DNA of 50,383 bases from an uncultured Bacteroidales bacterium. Lineage in GTDB: Bacteria; Bacteroidota; Bacteroidia; Bacteroidales; Paludibacteraceae. Within the stretch, counting starts at the first letter, position 1. Each line of letters begins with the position of its first letter. Where the stretch lies: positions 1 through 50,383 of the forward strand of contig CACWNR010000017.1 in NCBI GenBank assembly GCA_902762355.1, written 5' to 3'. The translations under genes were made by a program, and so were the position numbers. The notes below the pieces were generated by a model, which saw nothing but the letters and a program-made list of their open reading frames with translations, did no database searches and had not been told where the DNA came from. Below, piece after piece: positions 1 to 8,500 of the stretch.

Positions 1-206
1 GTTTTATTTTTCTATTTAAAATTTTTTTTGTAACTTTGCAGCCGATTTAATTTCAGCTAATTAGCAATGACCTAAAATGGTCCAAAAAAACGTACGTTTT
101 TTTTGCCCAACCTAAAAAAACGCAGCGGGGCGCGCACACCGGAGGTACCCCCTAACAAAAGAAAATATTGCATTTTTTTGCAAAATATTTGCTCATTTCA
201 AAAAAA
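1..206. other. Gene-free leader region at window start
   Basis: No convincing coding sequence is visible here. A TAACTTTG element at 31-38 matches the Bacteroidetes -7 box, but no TTG lies at the expected distance upstream, so it is only a weak promoter candidate. A perfect 20-nt palindrome (seven A, CGTACG, seven T) spans 84-103. A GC-rich patch follows at about 121-152. The whole stretch to the first gene at 502 is non-coding; the repeat within it is listed separately. Confidence 0.5.
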
Positions 207-442
207 TGTAGTACTTTCGGACGCCGCCTTGCCTATGGCAATTCCCCCGAAAGTACGTTCGCACCTCTCTCGGTTGGCATAGTCTCCCCGACCGCCTTCC
301 CTTTTCGAAGCCAAAAGTCAATTGGCTTCTCCATGTGCAAACGACAATCTTTTAACCGAATAAACTCCCTTGTGCAAGCACAGATGATTTTTTTTCGGTC
401 AAAATCTTGCACATTTCAAAAAAATGTAGTACTTTTGCAGCG
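207..442 (+). repeat. Direct repeat copy 1 (promoter-bearing)
   Basis: Two blocks of this region recur at 1815-1983, on the other side of the ATPase gene. Block A (207-264) matches 1815-1872 with one visible mismatch. Block B (334-442) matches 1876-1983 almost perfectly. Copy 1 carries about 69 extra bases between the blocks (265-333), including an 8-bp inverted repeat (GAAGCCAA at 307-314, TTGGCTTC at 322-329). Block A contains a 10-bp inverted repeat (211-220 with 247-256) enclosing TTGCC-TAT-GGCAA. Block B ends in a good promoter. Confidence 0.85.
407..437 (+). promoter_or_regulatory. Promoter of the ATPase gene
   Basis: TTG at 407-409, a 20-nt gap and TACTTTTG at 430-437 fit the Bacteroidetes -33/-7 consensus. 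The next gene starts at 502, giving a short leader. The element lies in the part of the direct repeat shared with the promoter at 1948-1978. Confidence 0.75.
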
Positions 443-501
443 GATTTTATAAAATACTACTTAATAAAATCGCAATAATATATAAAATGTGATTTAATAA
501 T

Positions 502-1770
502 ATGGATAAGCAACTACTCAAACAAGTCCTTCTGGACAATGCACAATTGGTAGAGAAAATCGATGTGTTACCTCGTGCGTATGCGTTGGATGAATCAATA
601 AACTACGTGTTCACCGGTGTGCGGCGTGCCGGCAAATCGTATATGATGTATGCCATCATTAAGCAATTGCTTCAAAACGGCTACACTATGTCAGATATCC
701 TCTATCTCAATTTTGAGGACGAGCGTATAGATAACTTCACCGCTGCGGATTTCAACCTCTTGTTGGAGTGCCATCAAGAAATTTATGGACGTGAGCCGCA
801 TATCTTTCTCGACGAAATGCAAAATATCATCGGATGGGAGAAGTTCGCACGTCGTATGGCGGATAGCAAAGTGCATATATGTCTCACCGGCAGTAATGCT
901 AAGATGTTGAGCAAAGAGGTGCTGACTACCCTTGGCGGACGATTTATCCCCAAGGACATCTATCCCTATAGTTTTAAAGAGTACCTGAACGCCATGCAGA
1001 TACCGTACGATGAGAAGGCACTGCTGACTACCTCCGGCCGGGCGTTATTCTTTCAGCACTATAGGGAGTATTTCTTCTGGGGCGGAATGCCGGAATCAGT
1101 GGGAATGAAGATCAAACGCGATTACCTCAGCAGCACCTATCAGAAAATCTATCTGAACGACATCGTATCGCGTAACAAGATCAGTAATGTAGCCGCTTTG
1201 CGATTACTGATCAAGAAGATGGCAGAGTCGGTGAAACAACCTGTTTCCTACAATCGCATGAGTAATATCCTCTCTACTATCAATGGTAAGATCTCCGTGC
1301 CGACTGTGCAGAGTTATATCACTCATACCGAGGACGCATGGTTCCTGCTGCGCCTACGAAACATCACCGGCGCGCTATCGGAGAAAGAGAGTATCTGCAA
1401 GTACTATTTTATTGATAACGGATTCTTGAATCTCTTTTTGTTGGATGGTGAGTCTTCGCTTCTAGAGAACATGGTCGCTTTGGAACTTTTCCGTCGTTAC
1501 GGTCATGATTCGGAGAATGACACCGTCTATTTCTACAATGCCGGAGAAGAAGTGGATTTCTATGTGCCGGAAGAAGAATGGGCAATACAAGTAGCCTTTA
1601 ACCTCTCCGAAGAATCAACTCAACAACGTGAAGTGACCGCCTTGAACAAGATTGTTAACGCTCTTCCGTGCAAACGGCGAACCATTATTACCTACGACAC
1701 CAAGGACACCATCACCGATGTGCATGGCAAGATAGAAATCATCCCTTGTTGGGAATGGTTACTTTCGTAA
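502..1770 (+). CDS. AAA-family ATPase with DUF4143-type C-terminal half
   Basis: The product (422 aa) has the layout of the AAA_14 plus DUF4143 ATPases common in Bacteroidales. A Walker A motif (GVRRAGKS, about residues 39-46), a Walker B motif (IFLDE, 101-105) and a sensor-like LTGSN (128-132) are visible. The C-terminal half ends in a DUF4143-like region with the VDF motif (EEVDFYVPEEEW) seen in nuclease-like folds. There is no signal peptide, so it is cytoplasmic. The cellular role of this family is not established. The gene stands alone and does not overlap its neighbours. It sits exactly between two copies of a promoter-bearing direct repeat, which suggests it moved in as a cassette. The ATG at 502 lies 64 bases after the promoter. 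Family assignment is strong; function is unknown. Confidence 0.85.
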   Translation: MDKQLLKQVLLDNAQLVEKIDVLPRAYALDESINYVFTGVRRAGKSYMMYAIIKQLLQNGYTMSDILYLNFEDERIDNFTAADFNLLLECHQEIYGREPHIFLDEMQNIIGWEKFARRMADSKVHICLTGSNAKMLSKEVLTTLGGRFIPKDIYPYSFKEYLNAMQIPYDEKALLTTSGRALFFQHYREYFFWGGMPESVGMKIKRDYLSSTYQKIYLNDIVSRNKISNVAALRLLIKKMAESVKQPVSYNRMSNILSTINGKISVPTVQSYITHTEDAWFLLRLRNITGALSEKESICKYYFIDNGFLNLFLLDGESSLLENMVALELFRRYGHDSENDTVYFYNAGEEVDFYVPEEEWAIQVAFNLSEESTQQREVTALNKIVNALPCKRRTIITYDTKDTITDVHGKIEIIPCWEWLLS

Positions 1771-1814
1771 ATCCCCTCCCATTTTTTTCGTTTTTATTTG
1801 CACATGTCAAAATT

Positions 1815-1983
1815 TGTAGTACCTTCGGACGCCGCCTTGCCTATGGCAATTCCCCCGAAAGTACGTTCGCACTGTTGTGCAAACGACAATCTTTTAACCG
1901 AATAAACTCCCTTGTGCAAGCACAGATGATTTTTTTCGGTCAAAATCTTGCACATTTCAAAAATTTGTAGTACTTTTGCAGCG
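1815..1983 (+). repeat. Direct repeat copy 2 (promoter-bearing)
   Basis: This is the second copy of the 207-442 repeat, starting 45 bases after the ATPase stop codon. It lacks the 69-nt insert of copy 1, having only three bases between blocks A and B. It keeps the inverted repeat (GTACCTTCGG at 1819-1828, CCGAAAGTAC at 1855-1864) and the terminal promoter. Because of the repeat, both downstream genes have almost the same promoter sequence. Confidence 0.85.
1948..1978 (+). promoter_or_regulatory. Promoter of the cysK operon
   Basis: TTG at 1948-1950, a 20-nt gap and TACTTTTG at 1971-1978. The ATG at 1999 follows about 20 bases after the -7 box. A possible TTG start codon at 1948 is the -33 element itself, so translation cannot begin there. 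Confidence 0.8.
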
Positions 1984-1998
1984 CAAAAGTGTGTGAAT

Positions 1999-2496
1999 AT
2001 GACAGAACAAGAGATTGAAAGCCGCGCACAACGTGCGGTGGAGTTATTTAAAAACGGTTTTAACTGCGCGCAGGCGGTGTTTGCCTCGTGCGCGGATATA
2101 TATGGAATAAAGGACGAGCAACTGGCATTGCGTCTGTCTGCGTCTTTCGGTGGCGGAATGGGTAGAATGCGTCTCGTGTGCGGTGCTGCCAGCGGCATGT
2201 TCATGCTCGCGGGGCTTCAAAACGGTTCCTTCACGCCGCATGATAACGAAGGCAAGATGGCGAATTATGCCTTTGTCCAACAGCTTGCCGGTGATTTCAA
2301 GGCCCAATACGGCAGTCTGATCTGTGCGGAGTTGTTAGGTCTGGCGCCCAAAGGAGCGGTTACGGGTTACGGGTTACAGGTTACGGGGGATGACCCCAAG
2401 CCGGCAGATCGCACGCCCGAGTATTACGAGAAACGTCCCTGCCCGGAGATGATCGCGGAGGCCGTACGAATTTATCTGCGAAATATCAAATCATAA
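1999..2496 (+). CDS. C_GCAxxG_C_C family redox-type protein
   Basis: The 165-aa product matches the C_GCAxxG_C_C family: an early FNCAQAV segment with a second Cys a few residues on, then FGGGMGR followed by CGAASG, and further Cys residues near the C-terminus (ICAELLG, CPEM). The spaced cysteines suggest a redox or metal role, but the biochemical function is not known. There is no signal peptide. The ATG at 1999 is chosen because the only upstream in-frame start lies inside the promoter. The gene heads a unit with cysK, cysE and lpdA; the spacing to cysK is 14 bases. The segment at 2359-2386 contains repeated GGTTAC-type units read in frame as part of the protein, an unusual insertion just before the last Cys motif. 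Confidence 0.8.
   Translation: MTEQEIESRAQRAVELFKNGFNCAQAVFASCADIYGIKDEQLALRLSASFGGGMGRMRLVCGAASGMFMLAGLQNGSFTPHDNEGKMANYAFVQQLAGDFKAQYGSLICAELLGLAPKGAVTGYGLQVTGDDPKPADRTPEYYEKRPCPEMIAEAVRIYLRNIKS
2359..2386 (+). repeat. In-frame GGTTAC micro-repeat
   Basis: About four tandem copies of a GGTTAC(GG/AG) unit lie inside the coding region of the C_GCAxxG_C_C protein and keep the frame. The same motif appears in the peptidase gene at 17833-17862 and, reversed, in the spacer at 44590-44625. Confidence 0.7.
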
Positions 2497-2510
2497 ATTT
2501 GAAATCATAA

Positions 2511-3398
2511 ATGATCTATAAATCACTGTTAGATATGATCGGCTCAACGCCGATGTTGGAGATTCAACAGGGCTTGCTGCTCAAACTTGAGCGCTTCAAC
2601 CCCGGCGGATCTGTCAAAGATCGTACCGCCCTCGCCATGATCGAGGATGCCGAGAAAAATGGAAAATTAGTACCGGGTTCTACTATCATCGAACCTACTT
2701 CCGGCAACACCGGTGTGGGACTTGCATGGATAGGACGCCTCAAAGGCTATCGCGTGATCCTTACCATGCCCGAGACCATGTCCGTCGAGCGGCGAAACCT
2801 GCTGGCGGCATATGGCGCTGAACTCATCCTCACGCCGGGCAGCGAAGGAATGAAAGGCGCAATTGCCAAGGCCGAGGAGTTACGCGCTAACACGCCGAAC
2901 GCCATCATATTAGGCCAGTTCACCAACCCTGCCAACCCTGCTGTCCATTACGCTACCACCGGTCAGGAGATATGGGAAGACACCGCCGGACAGGTGGATG
3001 TGTTCATTGCCGGCGTAGGTACCGGCGGCACGGTCAGTGGAGTAGGGCGAGCCCTCAAAGAGAAGAATATGCTCGTCGAGATCATCGCTGTTGAACCCGC
3101 TTCGTCACCTGTCCTGACGCAAGGCCGCGCAGGCGCCCATAAGATACAGGGCATAGGAGCTAACTTCGTGCCGGAGACCTACCAGCCTGGCTATATAGAC
3201 CGTGTAATGACCATCACTGACGACGCTGCCCTTGACGCAGCCCGAACGCTTGCCAAGGATCAGGGTTTGCTTGTCGGCATCTCTTCCGGAGCCGCCTACG
3301 CCGCCGCGCTCCAACTGACCAAGCTACCCGAATATCAATCAAAGAATATAGTCGTTCTCCTGCCCGATACCGGCGAGAGATATCTAAGCGTGTTGTAA
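2511..3398 (+). CDS. cysK: Cysteine synthase (O-acetylserine sulfhydrylase)
   Basis: The enzyme makes L-cysteine from O-acetylserine and sulfide using PLP, in the cytoplasm. The 295-aa product is typical in length for the family. Visible signatures are the PLP lysine in GGSVKDR (Lys36), the substrate/PLP loop TSGNTG (63-68), and the phosphate-binding GTGGT segment in the middle. It lies one base before cysE, which makes its substrate, so the pair forms a complete two-step route from serine to cysteine. The start at 2511 is the first ATG after the preceding gene. CysK and CysM are hard to tell apart by eye; the adjacent cysE favours CysK. No odd residues are seen. Confidence 0.93.
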   Translation: MIYKSLLDMIGSTPMLEIQQGLLLKLERFNPGGSVKDRTALAMIEDAEKNGKLVPGSTIIEPTSGNTGVGLAWIGRLKGYRVILTMPETMSVERRNLLAAYGAELILTPGSEGMKGAIAKAEELRANTPNAIILGQFTNPANPAVHYATTGQEIWEDTAGQVDVFIAGVGTGGTVSGVGRALKEKNMLVEIIAVEPASSPVLTQGRAGAHKIQGIGANFVPETYQPGYIDRVMTITDDAALDAARTLAKDQGLLVGISSGAAYAAALQLTKLPEYQSKNIVVLLPDTGERYLSVL

Positions 3399-3399
3399 C

Positions 3400-4086
3400 A
3401 TGAATGGATTTGTTAGTATAGCGCATCTCAAGCAACTCGTCCTGCATCTGCAGGGAGAGATCTTCCCGGAGTATTATCCGGCGGTGGAGCGACCCAAGAG
3501 TCTTTGTCTGCCGGACGAGTTCTGGGCGCAGATACCCGAAATAAAACGGCTCATCAACACCGATGTGGACGCGGTGCTGCATAACGACCCTGCGGTCACC
3601 GACAGAGGCGAAGTCATCCTCTCGTATCCCCTGCAGTATGCGATGATTCACTACCGCGCGGCGCATGTGCTCTACCAACTGGGCGTACCGCGTATTCCCC
3701 GTATGTTAACCGAACTCGCGCATAGCCGCACAGGAATAGATATACACCCCGCGGCGCAGATAGGAGACCATTTCTGCATCGACCACGGTACCGGTGTCGT
3801 CATCGGCGAAACAGCGATTATCGGTTCGCATGTCGTCTTATACCAGGGTGTGACGCTCGGCGCAAAGAACTTTGAATATGACGAACAGGGGCGACCCATG
3901 GACATCCCGCGTCACCCCATCCTGGAGGATCATGTCACCGTCTATTCCAATACCTCCATCCTCGGACGCGTGACCATCGGTCATGACACGGTTGTGGGCG
4001 GTAACATATGGCTCACCCAAGATGTCCCGGCTAACTCCATCGTCCTCCAATCCAATCCGGAAATCAGAATAAAGAATAAAATATGA
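3400..4086 (+). CDS. cysE: Serine O-acetyltransferase
   Basis: The enzyme transfers acetyl from acetyl-CoA to L-serine, giving O-acetylserine for CysK. The 228-aa product has a helical N-terminal part (about 1-105). A left-handed beta-helix of hexapeptide repeats follows (about 110-210), with the catalytic DHGTG motif (Asp128-His129) and IGE. This matches the SAT/CysE family, with the somewhat shorter N-terminus often seen in Bacteroidetes. The C-terminal tail (NPEIRIKNKI) follows the helix and may be the part that contacts CysK; that is inference. The gene starts one base after cysK ends and its stop overlaps the lpdA start by four bases (ATGA), so translation is probably coupled. Confidence 0.92.
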   Translation: MNGFVSIAHLKQLVLHLQGEIFPEYYPAVERPKSLCLPDEFWAQIPEIKRLINTDVDAVLHNDPAVTDRGEVILSYPLQYAMIHYRAAHVLYQLGVPRIPRMLTELAHSRTGIDIHPAAQIGDHFCIDHGTGVVIGETAIIGSHVVLYQGVTLGAKNFEYDEQGRPMDIPRHPILEDHVTVYSNTSILGRVTIGHDTVVGGNIWLTQDVPANSIVLQSNPEIRIKNKI

Positions 4087-5420
4087 GATATTTTTTGGCA
4101 ATCATCGGTGGTGGACCTGCGGGTTATACCGCTGCTGAAAAGGCTTCGAAAGCCGGTAAAGAGGTCGTGCTCTTCGAGCAAAACGCCGTAGGCGGTACCT
4201 GCCTCAATGTGGGTTGTATCCCGACGAAATCGCTCTTGTACGGAGCGAAACAGTATTATAACGCAACGCACGCGCAGAAATACGGCGTGACGGCAGAGAA
4301 CGTGACGTTCGATTTTGCGGCCATGCAGAAACGCAAGACCATCGTGGTGCGCAAACTCGTAGCAGGCATCAAACAGCGCATCAATAACGAACATTGTACG
4401 TTGGTAAGCGGCTTTGCAAAGGTGGAGAGTCGCACGGACGAACTCGTGACGATCGAGTGCAACGGCGAGACGTATGAGGCAGAGAACCTGATGATCTGTA
4501 CCGGTTCAACGAATTTCGTTCCGCCTATCCCCGGCATCAAAGACAACCCCGCCGTATGGGACAGCACGGACGCGCTCGCAGCGGCTGAACTGCCGAAGTC
4601 GATCATCATCGTGGGCGGTGGTGTCATCGGTATGGAGTTCGCTACGCTTTACCATGAACTCGGCATCCCCGTGACGGTCATCGAAGCCTTGCCAACTATC
4701 CTGCCGAATCTCGATCCGGAGGTAGTTTCTGTCCTTGCCGACAAGTACAAAAAAGCGGGCATTAACATCTTGACGGAAACCCGCGTAGAGTCTATCGATG
4801 GCGGTAAAGTGACCGCCAATGGCGAAGTGTACGAAGCGGAGCGAATCTTGGTTTCGGTGGGAAGACGTGCAAACCTGAACGGCTTGGAAGCGCTCAAGGA
4901 TATTGAACTGAACCGCGGGGCGATCGTCATCGATGATTTCTGCAAGACCAACCTGCCGAACGTGTATGCCTGCGGCGACGTGACGGGTAAGATCATGCTC
5001 GCGCATGTGGCGGCTCGTCAAGCCGAGGTGGCAGTGGGGCGTATGCTCAAGCAGATCCCGCTCCAGCGCATCGCCTACAATGCCATCCCGTCGGTCGTTT
5101 ATACGAATCCCGAGATCGCCTCTGTAGGCATCACGGAAGCCCAAGCGGCAGAACTGAATATCGAGACCGAAGTGCGCAAACTCCCTATGACCTTCAGTGG
5201 TCGATTCATGGCGGAGAACGAAGGCGAGACGGGGCTTTGCAAGATGATCATCGATGCGAAGAAAAAGAGTGTGCTGGGCGTTCATATGATCGGTAATCCC
5301 TGCTCGGAGTTCGTGGCAGCAGCGTCCTTTGCGGTGCGGATGGGTTATACGACCGCCGAGTTCGAGCAAGTGGTCTTCCCGCACCCCACAGTAAGCGAAA
5401 TATTGCACGAAATACTGTAA
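4083..5420 (+). CDS. lpdA: Dihydrolipoamide dehydrogenase (E3)
   Basis: This flavoprotein disulfide reductase reoxidises dihydrolipoyl groups of 2-oxo acid dehydrogenase or glycine-cleavage complexes with NAD+. The 445-aa product shows an N-terminal FAD-binding GGGPAGYTAA, the redox disulfide in GGTCLNVGCIPTK (Cys40, Cys45), a second nucleotide-binding GGGVIGMEFA near 180-190, the ACGDVTG FAD motif, and the C-terminal HPTVSE with the catalytic His434-Glu439 pair. All key residues are present. It overlaps cysE by four bases. No E1, E2 or glycine-cleavage genes are nearby, so its partners must be elsewhere or it serves another disulfide substrate. The pairing with cysteine biosynthesis genes is unusual. 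Confidence 0.92.
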   Translation: MRYFLAIIGGGPAGYTAAEKASKAGKEVVLFEQNAVGGTCLNVGCIPTKSLLYGAKQYYNATHAQKYGVTAENVTFDFAAMQKRKTIVVRKLVAGIKQRINNEHCTLVSGFAKVESRTDELVTIECNGETYEAENLMICTGSTNFVPPIPGIKDNPAVWDSTDALAAAELPKSIIIVGGGVIGMEFATLYHELGIPVTVIEALPTILPNLDPEVVSVLADKYKKAGINILTETRVESIDGGKVTANGEVYEAERILVSVGRRANLNGLEALKDIELNRGAIVIDDFCKTNLPNVYACGDVTGKIMLAHVAARQAEVAVGRMLKQIPLQRIAYNAIPSVVYTNPEIASVGITEAQAAELNIETEVRKLPMTFSGRFMAENEGETGLCKMIIDAKKKSVLGVHMIGNPCSEFVAAASFAVRMGYTTAEFEQVVFPHPTVSEILHEIL

Positions 5421-5456
5421 AAAAGAACTTTTTTTTGCTTTTTCTTTAGAAAAAAT

Positions 5457-5487
5457 TTGCTCAATTCAAAAAAAAGCAGTACCTTTG
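5457..5487 (+). promoter_or_regulatory. Promoter of the giant-protein operon
   Basis: TTG at 5457-5459, a 20-nt gap and TACCTTTG at 5480-5487. The giant gene starts at 5520. No other strong promoter was noticed between here and 22576, supporting one long transcript. Confidence 0.8.
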
Positions 5488-5519
5488 CAGTTCGAAATGA
5501 AATTTTGTGAGGTACGAAG

Positions 5520-8500
5520 ATGAATGGAATTACCCAAAAAGGTATTTTTGCGTGTGCACGTATGGGACGTGCCACGCTTGTTTTGATGTGTTTATGGATG
5601 TCTGTTTGCGCCTATGCGGTAGGATGGACGCCGACGGATGCCGGTTTGGTCGTTAACCTAGAGCAAGGTGAACGGTTCCTGTTGTCGGTAATGGTGTCGG
5701 GTGATTTTGACAACAACCCTGCCACACCGAATACAGAACGCGAGTTCTTCGTTAATAACTATAACCGCTATGAGGGTAGTTATTTCGGTTATGGGGCGGG
5801 GTCGTTTATAAAACTTCTCCCTGCTACGGAAATAACCGAGATGAACACATGGTCGGTGGGTTATCCTTTGGATCGCGGTAACAAAGCGCTGGGCGGTATC
5901 GCTTATACAATCTGGAACGACGGTAAGACACTGAAAACGAATGACAAAGAAGGTTATAAGTTCCTGGGTGAACTGACGGGTAATTACGCCGATGCAAAAG
6001 CCTGTGAGGTTGTGTTCGTCATTCCTACCGAACGCGGTGTGCCGGATGTAACTCGCAGTCCCGGTCCCAACCCTACTTCTTTTGACCCGGATAATACGTT
6101 GGGGCGAGGCACGGCTCCTTTTAACGGAAGGATGGGAACGGGTTTCTTAGGGATGACCTATCGCGAGGTCTATATGTTCGAAATCACGAAAGCCAATAGC
6201 CCGCAGTCTTATACCAATGCGGCATTGGTAACCTTCAACACGACGAAGACGCAGAAGTCATGGTCTAACGGTCAGATCAAATGTGATCCGGGTCATGCTG
6301 CGTATGCCTTTGCAGATAAGAAGCACGATCCTACGACCCGTACTATCTTCCGTCTCTATCTGTTGGACAACCCGATTAACAGTTGCAGCAGCTATTTCTT
6401 TGCAACCGACGAGCAGGATGTCAAGAAATATCGTATGAACGAAAACAACCCGCAGCAGTCAAAGGATAGTACGGCGGCCAAGAAGATCTACACGATGGAT
6501 CGCATGTTCTGCATGAATTCGGCGGACGAAGCGCATTGTGTCCAAACGGATTATATGTATGTGCCCGAGCCGGACAGCACGTATTACTATGTAGGTTACA
6601 ATAACACATACATGGACGACGGCGGAGAGTCGATGGGTACGGGTGGAGCCAAATCCAATTTCACCAAGATACGCGAACTGACGATATTAGGTCTTGCAGA
6701 CACCCTCAAGGCGCCTGCCGGTGCATTCGGACGGATGGTAGCGGATACAACCTCGGCGGTAGCTAACCTCAACGTGAAGTTCAAGCCCGCAGGTTATTTC
6801 TGCAAGATAAGTACCGGTACCAACGTACAAATGCGCCCGAACGCAGACAGCACCATTTGGACTTGCGATGAAATGTGGCACATCACCGATGCGTATGCAG
6901 CCTTGCAAATCAAAGCAACGATGTTCTCCGGTCCGGAGTATAGTCCGACCGATGAGGGAATAGACATCCCGGGATGGAGTGTGTTTGTAACCGGAAATAC
7001 AGTGCCTATGGCGAGCGATCACAGTCAACACGTGACGGGCGGTATGAACGGTTGGGCACGTATCCATGCCACCCGTTCGGAGCCGAACGGCTATATGGAG
7101 TTTATCTTGGCGAATCCGAGATATCATATCCACTACGATTATAACGGTTTGTTGGGCACGCAAGTCCCCGACCAGTATCCGGCGGAGGGATCGACGACCG
7201 TAACGGTAGAGGATCCTCGACTGGTAAACGGATTCAATTTTACGGGTTGGAATACCAAAGAAGACGGCAGCGGTACGACCTATCAGCCGGGCGATGTGGT
7301 TAACTTTACCGACCTTCCGGATGGCGTTACGTTAGTTAATAATGACTCCATCCTGACGCTCTATGCCCAAGGTTCCTATACCGGTACGTATCATGTCGCT
7401 TTCTCGTTTGAGCATTCGAACGGAAAACGCTATTTCCTGACCCAACCGATAGGCGACATCCGTTACGCCCGTGCTCGTCCGGTAGGTGAATGGACCGACA
7501 CCTATCAGGGTATGTCGGATGCTTATAATAGCGAACCGAACTATATCAGCACATACAAGTTGCTCACTGGGGCCACTGATTGTCCCCACTGTGGCTCGGG
7601 TGAGTATGTGCTGGATCCGCGCCGTGAGATGCGGCACGGTGCTGTGGACTCGTTGCTTTTCTACGAGAACTATGCACCGGATAATGAAGAGTATTTAGGT
7701 TTGTATTACGAAAACCCGGAGACTCCGTTCAAGGACCCGGTGACGATCGTTGCTAACAACTCCTGGGCGGGTTTGTTTACCTCCACCAGCAATGCTACTG
7801 CAACCGGTTGGCCCGACTATAGTGTAGCGGATGTGCAGAATACCAAACTAAAGTCCGAGTACTATCTGCACCGTGTGGATGGAAATATCACCCGTGACCC
7901 GCGCCCCAGTATCGACTCTTCGTACGTGAAGTACAATGAGGCTGCTGACCAGTTTGACGGTGTAAGAACAGAAGGCGAAGCAACGACTTTCCAGATCTCG
8001 CGTGTCCGCGTAGCGGATGAGCACTACGTGGTGCTGCCGGATACGACGAAGACTTGGCGCGATACGATCGAGTTCGGCTATCATAGCGGCGAGCAGTCGC
8101 GCGAACAGGTATGGACATCCATGATCGGTAAGCACCTGCTGGCGGTAACGAAGGTGGGCAACGACACGGTCTATTTCCATCCGGATCCCGATCATATTCT
8201 CAATGACCCGAACAACCTGTATCTGGATAAGAACTACCGCGTATCGCAGGTTTTTGAGTATATTCGTGATAGCCGTGTGCGCACTGCTGTTGCGGAAGAA
8301 GACCGTGCGACGCATGAAACGACCTCTTACCACTGGCATAACAATATCGTCAGCGGTCTCAATAGTCCGATCGATGTGAAGGATGCCGGAGGTAACTATA
8401 TCGATATCGTCGATACCTTCCGTATCACGATGAGTCATGGCGGTATCAGCAAGGTGAAGCAATACTACGGCCGTTGGAAGGACGGTGCCGCGGGTCTGAA

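Noticed and set aside
168-452. Small open frame over the first repeat
   Set aside because: It covers the repeat and its promoter, has no start context, and its residues are explained by non-coding repeat sequence; a second such frame exists over copy 2.
4506-5408. 300-aa minus-strand frame opposite lpdA
   Set aside because: lpdA is complete and well supported on the plus strand; the opposite frame has no recognisable features.
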